Positions 45,031-54,450 are shown, counted from the first letter of the stretch. The stretch: DNA of 64,000 nt from an uncultured Ruegeria sp. (GCF_947500045.1 NZ_CANMQQ010000011.1:1-64000), one strand, 5' to 3'. Numbers and translations: made by a program. The notes: generated from the sequence alone by a model not told the origin.

Positions 45031-45623
45031 CGTGTCGCCTCGATCCATTGCCGGGCACGCCCCTCGGGGTCGGCATTCAATGTGATGTCCGTCACCGCCG
45101 AGACGATATCGGCCCCCGCATCGAATACGCCTGCCGACCGTTCAACAGACATGCCCCCGATCCCGACCAGAGGCACATCGCCCACCCGCGCTTTCCACTC
45201 GGTGACCTTTGGCAAACCCTGTTGGTGCCATTTCATCTTTTTCAGAATGGTTGGATAGACCGGGCCAAGGGCAACATAGCCCGGGCCCATCGTCAGAACG
45301 CGTTCCAGCTCTTCACTGTCATGGGTAGAGACGCCAAGTTTCAAACCTGCCTTGCGGATCGCCACAAGGTCTGCCTCATCCAGATCTTCCTGACCCAGAT
45401 GAACCCAGTTGCAGCCCAGATCAATTGCCGCCTGCCAGTGATCATTCACCACCAGAACCGCGCCATAATCGCGGCAAAGATCGCGCGATATGGCAATCTG
45501 ATCCTGCACCACCGCATCAGGCTGATCCTTCATCCGCAATTGCACAAGCTTCACCCCCAAAGGCAGCATCTGACGCAGCCAATTGGAATGGTCGAAGATC
45601 GGGTAGAACCGGTCGAGCGTCAT
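45027..45623 (-). CDS. thiE: Thiamine phosphate synthase
   Basis: A 198-residue TIM-barrel enzyme that joins HMP pyrophosphate with thiazole phosphate. Motifs: [11 protein letters not shown] (thiazole phosphate side), [25 protein letters not shown] (Mg/pyrophosphate), [10 protein letters not shown] and [10 protein letters not shown], and [10 protein letters not shown] near the end. The length is slightly short but all core motifs are present. It overlaps thiG and thiF by four bases each. Confidence 0.93.
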   Translation of the reverse strand: MTLDRFYPIFDHSNWLRQMLPLGVKLVQLRMKDQPDAVVQDQIAISRDLCRDYGAVLVVNDHWQAAIDLGCNWVHLGQEDLDEADLVAIRKAGLKLGVSTHDSEELERVLTMGPGYVALGPVYPTILKKMKWHQQGLPKVTEWKARVGDVPLVGIGGMSVERSAGVFDAGADIVSAVTDITLNADPEGRARQWIEATR

Positions 45624-46393
45624 GACAGAAACGCCTTTCCAATCACGGGGGTTGAGGCTTCGGCCATGTCGCGCGCCGCAATCGGGTCGGCCTCATGCGC
45701 CAGCCGTCCGGCCTGAATCGCACCCATCATTGCGCGCGCCATCACCACCGGGTCCCCGGCGCGTGCCACAGCAGTATTCAGAAGCACCGCATCATACCCC
45801 AGCTCCATCGCGTGGGCGGCATGGCTGGGCAGGCCGATCCCTGCGTCAATCACCAAAGGCACATCGGGATATTCCGCGCGCATGGCCCGCAGGGCGTATT
45901 CATTGTTCAGTCCCCGACCCGACCCGATGGGCGCACCCCAAGGCATCAGTATCTCGCAGCCCGCCATCAGCAGACGCTCTGCCACGATCAGATCTTCGGT
46001 CGTATAGGGAAAGACCTGAAACCCGTCTTCTGTCAGAACGCGGGCGGCCTCGACCAATTGAAACACATCAGGTTGTAAACTATCGGTATGGCCGATCAGT
46101 TCCAGCTTGATCCATTTCGTGTCGAACACCTCACGCGCCATATGGGCGGTGGTGACGGCCTCTTTCACTGTGTGGCATCCGGCGGTATTGGGCAAGATCA
46201 ACACCCCAAGGTCCTGAACGATCTGCCAGAACGCCTGTCCAGTACCCCCTGCGCCCTCGCGGCGCAAGGAAACCGTGGCAACTCCGGCGCCACTTTCGCG
46301 GACGGCCTGTTCCAATATCGCAGGGCTAGGATATTGCGCCGTGCCCAGCATCAGCGGGTTGGGCAGGTCAATGCCATAGAATGTTTTCATCAT
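45620..46393 (-). CDS. thiG: Thiazole synthase
   Basis: A 257-residue TIM-barrel enzyme that builds the thiazole ring from deoxyxylulose phosphate, dehydroglycine and ThiS-thiocarboxylate. Family motifs are [40 protein letters not shown] (Schiff-base lysine region) and [18 protein letters not shown] 46393 overlaps the thiS stop (TAATG); the next codon is also ATG, and GGAGG upstream fits either. The longer open frame upstream runs through thiS in another frame and is rejected. Confidence 0.93.
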   Translation of the reverse strand: MMKTFYGIDLPNPLMLGTAQYPSPAILEQAVRESGAGVATVSLRREGAGGTGQAFWQIVQDLGVLILPNTAGCHTVKEAVTTAHMAREVFDTKWIKLELIGHTDSLQPDVFQLVEAARVLTEDGFQVFPYTTEDLIVAERLLMAGCEILMPWGAPIGSGRGLNNEYALRAMRAEYPDVPLVIDAGIGLPSHAAHAMELGYDAVLLNTAVARAGDPVVMARAMMGAIQAGRLAHEADPIAARDMAEASTPVIGKAFLS

Positions 46394-46587
46394 TATCCTC
46401 CCTGCATCGGTGCGACGACCTCGATGCGGTCCCCATCTTGCAAGACCTGGTGATCTCGCAGGACAGCGGAGATAAAATCTTCGTTCACCGCCGTCGCAAC
46501 CCGACCGGAAAACCCGCATTCCGCCAGCAAATCAGACAGGGTGGAGGCCGCAACTTCGCGTGCCTCGCCGTTAAGCACGATCTTCAT
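46393..46587 (-). CDS. thiS: Sulfur carrier protein ThiS
   Basis: A 64-residue ubiquitin-fold carrier: [21 protein letters not shown] at the start, [32 protein letters not shown] at the end. The terminal Gly-Gly is adenylated by ThiF and carries the thiocarboxylate used by ThiG. The gene starts inside the end of thiO (17-base overlap) and ends one base into thiG. A longer frame upstream in this phase is only a shadow of thiO. Confidence 0.92.
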   Translation of the reverse strand: MKIVLNGEAREVAASTLSDLLAECGFSGRVATAVNEDFISAVLRDHQVLQDGDRIEVVAPMQGG

Positions 46588-47545
46588 CGACCATCTCCGA
46601 ATGTGTGTTGTTGAGTGCAAGATCCGCCACACCCCGCGCCAGGGCGGGGGCAAGCAGATAGCCGTGGCGGTAAAGCCCGTTGGCATAAATTGTGCGGCCC
46701 AGCCTGCGAATGCGCGGCAGGTTGTCGGGGAACGCAGGGCGCAGATCGACGCCGATCTCCAGCACTTCGGCCTCGCCAAAAGCCGGGTTAAGCGCATAGG
46801 CGGCGCTGAGCAGTTCCAGCATCGAGCGTGCGGTGATGCGGCTGCTGTCTTCGCTCTCGATCATTGTCGCACCCAGCATGTAAACTCCATCGCCGCGCGG
46901 CACGATGTAAAGCGGTATGCGGGGATGCAGCAGCCGGACCGGGCGGGTCAGGGTGACATCCGGGCAACGGATCACCAGCATCTCGCCCTTCACGCCGCGC
47001 AAGTCATACAGGACATCGCGCGCGAGTAACCCCCTACAATCGATGGCGTTTTTTAGCTGCAGTGGGGCCAATTTCTTGTGAAATATAACACCCTTATCCA
47101 ACAGGCCGTCATACAGATCTTTCAGCGCATTGCGTGGATCCAGATGCGCTTCGGCGTCGAAGAACAGCCCCTTGGCAAAGCCGTGCAGACCGGGTTCAAG
47201 ATCGGCGATCTCTGTCCCAACTTCGCGAAACCCTTCGGTCCGTCGTGCAAAGCGGCGCAGGTCTGGCAAGTCCCGGCGTGACGAAACCACGAGGGTGCCG
47301 CGCCGCTGCAACTTGGTCTTTTCCTTCCACCAACCGAAGGCCTCTTGCCCCAATCGCAACACGGGCTCCTCGGCGTTTTCAAATTCACACCAAGGCGCCA
47401 GCATGCCGCCCGCCCACCAGGAACATCCGTGCGGCCCCGGCGCACCGGACGGATCAAAAACCTGTACTTGGGCACCGCGCGCGACCAGCTCTGTCGCGAC
47501 TGCAAGCCCGGCCACCCCAGCACCTAAAACAGACCAGAGAGTCAC
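46571..47545 (-). CDS. thiO: Glycine oxidase
   Basis: A 324-residue FAD-dependent amino acid oxidase. The N-terminal dinucleotide loop is VLGAGVAGLAVATELVARGAQVQVFD; SWWAGGMLAPWCE and the C-terminal GLYRHGYLLAPALARGVADL are typical of ThiO. It oxidises glycine to the imine needed by ThiG, which replaces the anaerobic tyrosine route (ThiH) and points to an aerobic organism. Its start overlaps the thiD stop (four bases). Confidence 0.9.
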   Translation of the reverse strand: MTLWSVLGAGVAGLAVATELVARGAQVQVFDPSGAPGPHGCSWWAGGMLAPWCEFENAEEPVLRLGQEAFGWWKEKTKLQRRGTLVVSSRRDLPDLRRFARRTEGFREVGTEIADLEPGLHGFAKGLFFDAEAHLDPRNALKDLYDGLLDKGVIFHKKLAPLQLKNAIDCRGLLARDVLYDLRGVKGEMLVIRCPDVTLTRPVRLLHPRIPLYIVPRGDGVYMLGATMIESEDSSRITARSMLELLSAAYALNPAFGEAEVLEIGVDLRPAFPDNLPRIRRLGRTIYANGLYRHGYLLAPALARGVADLALNNTHSEMVDEDRA

Positions 47546-48345
47546 GCCTGCCAGAACCTGTGAAAATGGTGAACCGGCCCGTGACCGTGGCCCACATCCA
47601 GATCATCTGCCGCACCGATGGCTCCTTGCAGATACTCGTGCGCCTGACCGACGGCCTGTTCCAGAGGCAAGCCCTTGGCGAGACCTGCAGTGATGGACGA
47701 CGACAAGGTACAGCCAGTGCCATGGGTATTATTGGTCTGATAGCGCGGGGCAGTGAATTCGGCCAGCACGCAGCTGTCTGATATCAGGATATCGTGGCAC
47801 GTATCGCCTTTGGCATGTCCACCTTTCATCACCACCGCCTGCGCGCCAAGATCAACAAGCGCCCGGCCCTGCGCAACCATCTCTGCTGCTGATGCAGCTT
47901 CAGGCTGATCCAGCAGGCGCGCTGCTTCCGGCAAATTGGGGGTCAGTACCGTCGCACGTGGTAAGAGGACATCACGCAATGTTGCGACCGCGTCCTGCGC
48001 CAGAAGCGCATCGCCAGACTTGGCTATCATCACCGGGTCAAGCACAATCGGCCCATTGAAACCGACAATTGCATCGGCAACGGTTTCGATAGTCTCTGGT
48101 GTTGCCAGCATGCCAATCTTGATCGCACCAACATCAAGATCACCTAGCACCGCCGCGATCTGTGCCGTCACCATGTCAAGCGGTATCCCGTGCACTGCCG
48201 TCACCGCCCGGGTGTTCTGGGCAGTCACAGCGGTGATTACACTCGCCCCATAGATCCCAAGTGCTGACATAGCCTTCAGATCGGCCTGTATTCCAGCACC
48301 ACCACCGCTGTCGGACCCGGCAATGGTCAATGCGATATGCGCCAA
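47542..48345 (-). CDS. thiD: Hydroxymethylpyrimidine/phosphomethylpyrimidine kinase
   Basis: A 267-residue ribokinase-like enzyme that phosphorylates HMP twice. Motifs: ALTIAGSDSGGGAGIQADLKAMSALG at the N-terminus, VLDPVMIAKSGD, LTPNLPEAARLL and the C-terminal anion hole NTHGTGCTLSSSITAGLAKG. It is the first gene behind the TPP riboswitch and starts about 55 bases after it. It feeds ThiE with HMP pyrophosphate made from salvaged HMP. Confidence 0.93.
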   Translation of the reverse strand: MAHIALTIAGSDSGGGAGIQADLKAMSALGIYGASVITAVTAQNTRAVTAVHGIPLDMVTAQIAAVLGDLDVGAIKIGMLATPETIETVADAIVGFNGPIVLDPVMIAKSGDALLAQDAVATLRDVLLPRATVLTPNLPEAARLLDQPEAASAAEMVAQGRALVDLGAQAVVMKGGHAKGDTCHDILISDSCVLAEFTAPRYQTNNTHGTGCTLSSSITAGLAKGLPLEQAVGQAHEYLQGAIGAADDLDVGHGHGPVHHFHRFWQA

Positions 48346-48399
48346 AACGGTGCTCCTTTGTCAAAGGGCACGGGAATGGAACTGTCTGACTGCGTAAAG

Positions 48400-48486
48400 A
48401 CCGTTCCCTCCGCCGGCATTGCCCGGATCAGGTTCGATGGGTTTACGCTTACGCGAGTCTCAGCCCTGGCAGGGCACCCCAACGGT
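48400..48486 (-). ncRNA. TPP riboswitch (THI element)
   Basis: On the minus strand the conserved THI element is complete: P1 arms ACCGTT and AACGGT (48481-48486 and 48400-48405), GGGGTGCC, GGGCTGAGA, then ACCC, GAACCTGATCCGGG, AATGCCGGCG and AGGGA. It lies directly upstream of thiD and reads in the same direction. Thiamine pyrophosphate binding should lower expression of the ten-gene operon. Confidence 0.95.
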
Positions 48487-48499
48487 TCAGGGAACCGGG

Positions 48500-48700
48500 T
48501 AGCAACACCACCGGGCGAAGTCAAACAGGCTTTTTGGCAGGCTTTTCTGACAGGTGTATGTGGATCGCCCCGCCCGAAATTCATTCAACCAATTCGGCAG
48601 GTCGTATGGGTGGACAAAATTGACCCTCGAACACGCCTTTTCTGATCATCCGCACGAATTTGATGGGCATTGCTAAATTTATTCAGCCAAGTAAGTAGGT
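48500..48700. promoter_or_regulatory. Leader and promoter region of the thiamine operon
   Basis: About 200 bases between the riboswitch and the first relic of the accessory island. No gene is supported. The promoter for the riboswitch RNA should be here, read leftwards. Confidence 0.35.
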
Positions 48701-48985
48701 TGCGGAAGGTTGGAGCTGTTGGGCAATTGTTTCGGCAATGCATTCATCCCAGAGGTCGACAGCATCGGCTCAAGCAAAACCGTATGAGATGGCGGAGAGC
48801 TGATAGCGGCGGGGATGAAAGACAATGGTGATCTGATCGTGATTGGTAAGGTACCTGTGCGCCCGCCTTGGAAATTTGAAGCGCACTATTAGCTTTTTCA
48901 CACTTGCTTGTGGGTATGTGCAATCCTACGATCCGATTGCTCAACCCTCTATGGCCTTGTTGATCCGCGCCGGAAGCAAGATCGC
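48700..48985 (-). mobile_element. IS6-family transposase C-terminal fragment, frameshifted
   Basis: On the minus strand GHRGLSNR then LHIPTSKCEK, and in another frame FPRRAHRYLTNHDQI, FHPRRYQLSA and ADAVDLWDEC, reproduce in order the C-terminal region of IS6-type transposases (usual pattern HRGLNNRAENSHQPTRRREK, QRFLSxHDQI, FRPRRHxLSA, DAFxLW). At least one frameshift and one stop are present, and no N-terminal part is seen, so it is a relic marking the left edge of the sugar island. Confidence 0.65.
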
Positions 48986-49399
48986 GGATCGCGCCTAACA
49001 TAGCTTGGCAACCTATCCCTAATCACGACACTTCGATGACCGAACTGCAGAAGCAACCGCTTTAGACACCACCAAACCACGTTGGTATTGAACTGGGGCT
49101 AGACGAGAATTCCAAGGGCACCCCCATTCGCTTCCAACGCCTGTCAGAGTTCTGTTGCGATCTTTTGCCCATTGTCGCCTCCTGGTGCTGCGGGTGATAG
49201 GCAATCCGTATTGTTAGGTCGAAAGCCTGCTCAATATCTCCATAAAAGACACACCATTGAGTTCGCGGGGATAACGGAAGCCTTTTAGGCGAGGCATTTT
49301 GGTTGGGATTTTCATGATCTAGGGATAGCGCGGTCATACCAACTGAACAAATTGGCAGTACTGGTCAAAGATCTGCTCCATGAAGCCCGCGATTTGGAG
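48986..49399. other. Relic-rich stretch without a gene
   Basis: About 410 bases between the IS6 fragment and the repeat that flanks the island. Open frames are short and show no family pattern. Probably decayed mobile DNA. Confidence 0.35.
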
Positions 49400-49715
49400 G
49401 TGGTTGTAGCGGAGCAAACGCTGATTTCTGGGCGCTGGTTGGCCAATCGGGCGGAGAAGCTTACTTGCCTTTTCGACGCCGAGAAGAGGCCATACTCTGC
49501 TTCAACCTAAGGCGATGTCTACAGAAGTTCGCCGCTGTTCATTCTTCCGTCCACAACCATTTCAATCAGGCACGCCACTTCTACTCACGACCAATCTTCA
49601 AGCCGACCCGAAGCGCAATTCTTGCTGAGCGGTGCCAGCATTGATACACATAGGTTCACAAATTCTGTAGCACACTCAGACCGGCTCGAAACCGCCTGAC
49701 ACCACTCTCCTTGCT
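49400..49715 (+). repeat. Left copy of a diverged ~300-bp direct repeat flanking the sugar island
   Basis: This stretch aligns by eye with 60940-61250 in the same orientation. Shared blocks include GGTTG/CAATCG, CTTGCCTTTT-GACG-CGAGAA, TCCACAACCA-TTCAATC-GG-ACG and a tail CTCGAA-C-G-CTGACA. The two copies have drifted with many substitutions and small gaps. Neither carries a recognisable intact gene, so the nature of the element is unknown. Confidence 0.5.
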
Positions 49716-49792
49716 AATCAAAGTCATCATGCTTAAAGGGAATTGAATTATCTACGGCCTGTTGGTCGGTTAGAACAGAGCGGAGCGTCGAT

Positions 49793-50557
49793 TTGAAAGC
49801 GGTAATTCTAGCAGGCGGGCTTGGAACTCGGATTAGTGAAGAATCTCACCTACGCCCAAAACCCATGATCGAAATTGGTGGATTGCCCATATTATGGCAC
49901 ATCATGAAAATCTATGGCGCTCATGGGATCACTGAATTTGTGATATGCTGCGGCTACAAAGGCTATTTGATTAAAGAGTATTTCGCGAACTACTTTCTGC
50001 ATACATCCGATGTTACATTTGATCTCAAAGACAACAAGATGAAGGTTCACAACCGGTACTCGGAGCCTTGGCAGGTTACATTGGTCGATACCGGTCAGCT
50101 AACCCAAACCGGTGGCCGTCTAAAGCGTGTGAAGGAGCATCTGACCGAAACCTTTTGTCTTACATACGGCGACGGTGTGACGGACCTCGATATTACCAAA
50201 CTTTTGGCCTTTCACAAAAAAACTGGCCGCCGCGCTACAGTTACCGCCTTGCAACCAGCAGCGCGGTTCGGAGCCTTGGAGATCGAGGGCGATTTAGTGA
50301 CCCGGTTTAACGAGAAACCCGATGGAGATGGCTTCTGGGTGAATGGCGGGTTTTTCGTCTGTGAACCCGATGTCCTTGAATATCTCGACGGAGACGAAAC
50401 CATCTGGGAGCGCGCTCCATTGGAAACTCTGGCGACCGAGCAACAACTTGCCGTCTTCAAGCATTCGGGTTTCTGGGCTCCGATGGACACGATGCGGGAC
50501 CGTGATTACCTTGAAAACCTTTGGAAATCTGGCGATGCGCCGTGGAAGATCTGGTGA
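49793..50557 (+). CDS. rfbF: Glucose-1-phosphate cytidylyltransferase
   Basis: A 254-residue nucleotidyltransferase that makes CDP-glucose. The N-terminal loop is KAVILAGGLGTRISEESHLRPKPMIEIGG, followed by LWHIMKIYGAHGITEFVICCGYKG and VTFDLKDN, all typical of RfbF/DdhA. It starts at TTG 49793 with a GGAG site upstream, and its stop overlaps the next ATG (TGATG). It begins a five-gene operon in which each gene overlaps the next, committing glucose 1-phosphate to a CDP-6-deoxyhexose. Confidence 0.92.
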   Translation: MKAVILAGGLGTRISEESHLRPKPMIEIGGLPILWHIMKIYGAHGITEFVICCGYKGYLIKEYFANYFLHTSDVTFDLKDNKMKVHNRYSEPWQVTLVDTGQLTQTGGRLKRVKEHLTETFCLTYGDGVTDLDITKLLAFHKKTGRRATVTALQPAARFGALEIEGDLVTRFNEKPDGDGFWVNGGFFVCEPDVLEYLDGDETIWERAPLETLATEQQLAVFKHSGFWAPMDTMRDRDYLENLWKSGDAPWKIW

Positions 50558-51603
50558 TGAATGCGTTCTGGCAAGACAAACGCGTTCTGATTACCGGACA
50601 TACCGGGTTCAAAGGTGCTTGGCTGGCGCTTTGGTTGACGCAACTCGGCGCTAAAGTCACCGGTGTTGCACTGGCACCGGACAGCCCCTTTTTTTCCTCT
50701 CTGGAGCTAGAGGATACCATCACCCATATTACTGGCGACATTCGCGATCCGTCTGTCTTGGCAAACGCCGTAGATTCGTCAGACCCAGAAATCGTTTTTC
50801 ACATGGCAGCACAGTCTTTGGTACTGCGTGGATACAAAACCCCGATTGAGACCTGGTCCACCAACGTAATGGGATCGCTCAATCTGATGGAGGCGCTAGG
50901 CGATCTGACGGGTCCACGCGCCGTGGTCATGGTGACCACGGACAAAGTATATGCCAATGACGAACAAGCTCGGCCATTCCGCGAATCTGATCCTCTGGGT
51001 GGTCATGACCCTTATAGTTCCAGCAAAGCCGCGATGGAAATTGGCGTCGATAGCTGGAGAAAATCCTTTTTTGCCCAGACCGAAATCCGCATGGCTTCAG
51101 CGCGTGCAGGCAACGTCATTGGCGGCGGTGACTGGGCCGAGAACCGCATCGTGCCTGATATTGCCCGGGCCCTAAAGGCGGGTCTACCAATCAAAGTACG
51201 CAGCCCGAATTCTGTTCGACCATGGCAACACGTTTTGGAGCCTCTACGAGGGTACATGAGCCTCGCAGAAAAGCTATTCACGTCGGTAGATCCCGATGTC
51301 CAAAGCGCGTTCAATTTTGGTCCGCCCTCTGAGGGGGTCAGAACCGTCAAGGATGTTGTTACAACGGCTCTCTCCATGTGGCCTGGTAAATGGGAAGATA
51401 CCTCCCAGAAATCTAATTCTGCCCATGAGGCTCAGATGCTCCGGCTTGCTACCGACAAAGCAGAGTCACTGCTTGGCCACTTTGCAAGGTGGTCTTTTGA
51501 AGACGGCATCCGCGCTACAATACATTGGTATCAGTCGGTCGCAGAGGGCCAGTGCCCGCGTGCAGTCTCCCTTAAACAGTTGCAATATTACGGTGAATCT
51601 TGA
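50557..51603 (+). CDS. rfbG: CDP-glucose 4,6-dehydratase
   Basis: A 348-residue short-chain dehydrogenase/reductase. The NAD loop is VLITGHTGFKGAWLALWLTQLGA, and the catalytic Tyr-x-x-x-Lys is in DPYSSSKAAMEIG. It turns CDP-glucose into CDP-4-keto-6-deoxyglucose. ATG 50557 overlaps the rfbF stop; the upstream in-frame ATG at 50521 lies inside rfbF and is rejected. Its stop overlaps the TTG start of the next gene. Confidence 0.92.
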   Translation: MNAFWQDKRVLITGHTGFKGAWLALWLTQLGAKVTGVALAPDSPFFSSLELEDTITHITGDIRDPSVLANAVDSSDPEIVFHMAAQSLVLRGYKTPIETWSTNVMGSLNLMEALGDLTGPRAVVMVTTDKVYANDEQARPFRESDPLGGHDPYSSSKAAMEIGVDSWRKSFFAQTEIRMASARAGNVIGGGDWAENRIVPDIARALKAGLPIKVRSPNSVRPWQHVLEPLRGYMSLAEKLFTSVDPDVQSAFNFGPPSEGVRTVKDVVTTALSMWPGKWEDTSQKSNSAHEAQMLRLATDKAESLLGHFARWSFEDGIRATIHWYQSVAEGQCPRAVSLKQLQYYGES

Positions 51604-52142
51604 AGCTTATCCCTCAAGATATTGATGGGCTTTACGAAGTCCAGCTAACGCGCCATTCCGATTCCCGCGGTGCTTTTGCTCGTACATTCTGTGCCGAAGT
51701 TTTTGCGCAAGCTGGGCTGCCGACCAATTGGGCGCAGATGAATATGTCGCAAACCATTGGGGAAGGTACTTTGCGCGGTCTGCATTTTCAACGTGCCCCC
51801 ATGGCTGAGGCAAAACTTATTCGCGCAACGCAAGGAAGGGTTTTCGATCTTGCGCTTGATCTACGTGAAGGTTCCCCGACCTTTGGTCAAAGCAGGGCTA
51901 TCACACTGTGCGCTGAGGCTGGGAATGCTATCTACATTCCTGAAGGCTGCGCTCATGGTTTCCAGACATTGACCGAAACCGCGACATTACACTATTGCCA
52001 CACTGCGCCATACGCACCCGAGCTGGAGGGTGGTGTGCGCGCGACAGACCCCGAGCTGGGCATTGATTGGCCACTGCCAATCGCGCTTATGTCGGAAAGA
52101 GATCAACACTTGCCTGCCTTGCTGGATGTGCGCCCCCTATGA
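51600..52142 (+). CDS. dTDP-4-dehydrorhamnose 3,5-epimerase-like sugar epimerase
   Basis: A 180-residue cupin of the RmlC family. GTLRGLHFQ carries the catalytic His, RVFDLALDLREGSPTFG the middle strand, and IYIPEGCAHGFQTL the second family signature. It starts at TTG 51600, overlapping the rfbG stop (TTGA). In this CDP operon it most likely epimerises the 4-keto sugar at C3 and/or C5 before methylation; the classic RmlC works on dTDP sugars. Confidence 0.87.
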   Translation: MKLIPQDIDGLYEVQLTRHSDSRGAFARTFCAEVFAQAGLPTNWAQMNMSQTIGEGTLRGLHFQRAPMAEAKLIRATQGRVFDLALDLREGSPTFGQSRAITLCAEAGNAIYIPEGCAHGFQTLTETATLHYCHTAPYAPELEGGVRATDPELGIDWPLPIALMSERDQHLPALLDVRPL

Positions 52143-53350
52143 CCAATACCTGCCGACACTGTCAGTCTTCACGCACTATGGCGTTTCTTGATCTGGGCTA
52201 TGCGCCACCATCAAACGATTATCTGAGCGCTGAAGCCCTTTCACATCCTGAAGTGACCTATCCGTTGAGGCTTTTCGTGTGCCAGAAGTGCCGCCTTGTG
52301 CAAACGGAAGACTTCTCGTCGGGCGAGGCGTTATTCACGGAAGAATACGCTTATTTTTCATCCACCTCGACCTCCTGGCTTGCCCATGCCAAGACCTATT
52401 GCGACTCAGTCATCGAACGGTTCTCTCTGGATGCCGCCTCCCATGTCGTCGAAGTTGCTTCCAACGACGGCTATCTGCTACGCAACTTTCAGGAAGCTGG
52501 AATCCCGTGCCTAGGTATTGAACCCACACATTCCACCGCTTCCGCAGCGACGGCAATCGGGATCACTGTTGTGGAAGAGTTCTTTGGTGAAGAGTTGGCA
52601 AAAGGCTTGGCCAAGTCTGATCTTGTCATCGGCAACAATGTCTTCGCTCATGTCCCCGATATTAACTGTTTTTCAAAAGGGTTGGCGGCCTGCCTGAAGC
52701 CTCAGGGTGTCGTTACACTCGAGTTTCCGCACTTGTTGAACCTTGTAACGGAAAACCAGTTCGATACCGTATATCATGAACATTTCTCGTACATTTCCCT
52801 TCTGTCGGCCGAGCGTATTTTGGCGGCGGCTGGGCTGCGGGTTTTCGATGTTGAACAACTGACAACTCATGGCGGCAGTCTGCGCCTCTTTGCCTGCCTT
52901 CAAGGAGCCAATCACACGCAAACCGGCGCCGTGAATGCCATGCGTGATCTCGAAGCGTCCCACGGAATGGATGACGATGCCTTCTACACCGGCTTCCAAA
53001 CCAAGGCGGAAAAGGTTAAAGACGATTTTCTGCGGTTTGTGTTGGATGCCAAGGCAGAGGGAAAATCGGTAGCGGGATACGGCGCAGCCGCGAAAGGCAA
53101 CACGCTTATGAACTTCGCAGGCGTTGGCCCAGACGCCATTGAATTTGTCTGCGATGCCGCGGAATTCAAGATCGGTAAATATCTACCGGGTAGTCACATC
53201 CCCATTCTGGCGCCAGACGAGCTACAGAACCGGAGTCCAGACTACCTAGTGATTTTCCCATGGAACCTGAAAACCGAGATTATGCAATCACTTGATTGGC
53301 TTGCGGGTACCCGTTTTGTGACTGCTGTGCCAGAGCTGAAAATCCTATGA
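52139..53350 (+). CDS. Sugar C-methyltransferase (TylCIII/NovU-like)
   Basis: A 403-residue SAM-dependent methyltransferase in three parts: an N-terminal zinc-binding region with paired cysteines (CRHCQ ... CQKCRLVQ), a central SAM fold (VVEVASNDGYLLRNF) and a C-terminal domain (VAGYGAAAKGNTLMNF). This layout is that of enzymes which C-methylate keto-deoxysugars, giving branched sugars such as mycarose-type residues. ATG 52139 overlaps the previous stop (ATGA). It implies a branched 3-C-methyl sugar as pathway product. Confidence 0.87.
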   Translation: MTNTCRHCQSSRTMAFLDLGYAPPSNDYLSAEALSHPEVTYPLRLFVCQKCRLVQTEDFSSGEALFTEEYAYFSSTSTSWLAHAKTYCDSVIERFSLDAASHVVEVASNDGYLLRNFQEAGIPCLGIEPTHSTASAATAIGITVVEEFFGEELAKGLAKSDLVIGNNVFAHVPDINCFSKGLAACLKPQGVVTLEFPHLLNLVTENQFDTVYHEHFSYISLLSAERILAAAGLRVFDVEQLTTHGGSLRLFACLQGANHTQTGAVNAMRDLEASHGMDDDAFYTGFQTKAEKVKDDFLRFVLDAKAEGKSVAGYGAAAKGNTLMNFAGVGPDAIEFVCDAAEFKIGKYLPGSHIPILAPDELQNRSPDYLVIFPWNLKTEIMQSLDWLAGTRFVTAVPELKIL

Positions 53351-54450
53351 CCGACCGCATCGCATACGCCCGCCCCTCCATCACCGATCTCGAGGTCAAC
53401 TATGCCACAGATGCTGCCCGCACTGGCTGGGGACCGAAATGCTATGACTACATTCACCGCTTTGAGGCGGCCTTCGCAGAATATGTCGGAACAAAACATG
53501 CTATTTCGACATCCAGTTGCACAGGCGCTATGGAGATGGGTCTGGCCGCGCTGGGTATTGGGCCAGGCGATGAGGTCATCCTTGCCGACACAAATTGGAT
53601 CGCGACCGTAGCTCCCGTCATGCATCTCGGCGCGAAACCAGTTTTTGTTGATATCTTGCCTGACAGTTGGTGCATTGATCCTGATCAGGCTCGTGCGGCG
53701 ATTACATCAAAAACCAAGGCCATCATCGCCACTCATCTCTATGGGAATCTATGCGAGATGGACGCGTTATCGAGCGTCGCAGACGAATTCAGAGTGCCGC
53801 TTATCGAAGACGCCGCCGAAGCGTTGGGTGCGCGCTATCGTGACATCCATGCAGGCTCGATGGGAAAATTCGGGACCTTTTCTTTTCACGGAACAAAAAC
53901 CTTGACCACTGGCGAAGGCGGGATGCTGGTGACCAATGATGATGCCTTGGCAGATCGTATTCTGACGCTGTCCAATCACGGGCGCGACAAGGCGCAGAAG
54001 AAACAATTCTGGGCTGATACGGTCGGCTACAAGTTCAAGATGTCTAACATTCAAGCTGCAATAGGAATGGGACAGCTTGAACGCATTGAAGAACTGACGA
54101 ACCGCAAAGCCGAGATACTTGCCGCTTACAAAGAGCGGCTGGTGCATCAGGGGCTGTCGATGAACCCTGAGCCCCTTCACACCCGCAACGGCGCTTGGAT
54201 GCCGACGGTTGTTTTCGACAAGGCACTTGGTGTCTCCCGTGAGACAGCCTTGGCAGCATTTGAGGCCGCAAACATTGATGCGCGCGTATTTTTCTACCCG
54301 CTCTCCAGCCAGCCAATGTTCGTGGAAGCTCCCACCCCGCATGCGCATGATATTTGCGAGCGGGCACTGAACCTACCCAGTTACCACGACATGACCGAGG
54401 GGGACATTGATCGGGTTTGTCGGGTAATCGAGTCGTTGGCCGCTCGTTAG
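53347..54450 (+). CDS. DegT/DnrJ/EryC1/StrS-family sugar aminotransferase
   Basis: A 367-residue PLP enzyme. STSSCTGAMEMGLAALGIGPGDEV is the PLP phosphate region, DAAEALGARY the ring aspartate region, and TFSFHGTKTLTTGEGG carries the Schiff-base lysine. That lysine argues for transamination of a keto sugar (perosamine synthetase-like) and against an RfbH-type dehydratase, in which it is His. ATG 53347 overlaps the methyltransferase stop. Its own TAG overlaps tail-to-tail with the stop of the convergent phosphoesterase gene. Confidence 0.87.
   Translation: MTDRIAYARPSITDLEVNYATDAARTGWGPKCYDYIHRFEAAFAEYVGTKHAISTSSCTGAMEMGLAALGIGPGDEVILADTNWIATVAPVMHLGAKPVFVDILPDSWCIDPDQARAAITSKTKAIIATHLYGNLCEMDALSSVADEFRVPLIEDAAEALGARYRDIHAGSMGKFGTFSFHGTKTLTTGEGGMLVTNDDALADRILTLSNHGRDKAQKKQFWADTVGYKFKMSNIQAAIGMGQLERIEELTNRKAEILAAYKERLVHQGLSMNPEPLHTRNGAWMPTVVFDKALGVSRETALAAFEAANIDARVFFYPLSSQPMFVEAPTPHAHDICERALNLPSYHDMTEGDIDRVCRVIESLAAR

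Noticed and set aside
46394-46519. Upstream extension of thiG and, in the next phase, of thiS to 46797
   Set aside because: Both run through neighbouring thi genes in another frame and add basic, patternless residues; homologues start at the shorter sites.
53347-54450. RfbH-type CDP-4-keto-6-deoxyglucose 3-dehydratase
   Set aside because: The PLP lysine is present in HGTKTLTTGEGG; RfbH-type dehydratases have His there, so a transaminase is favoured.
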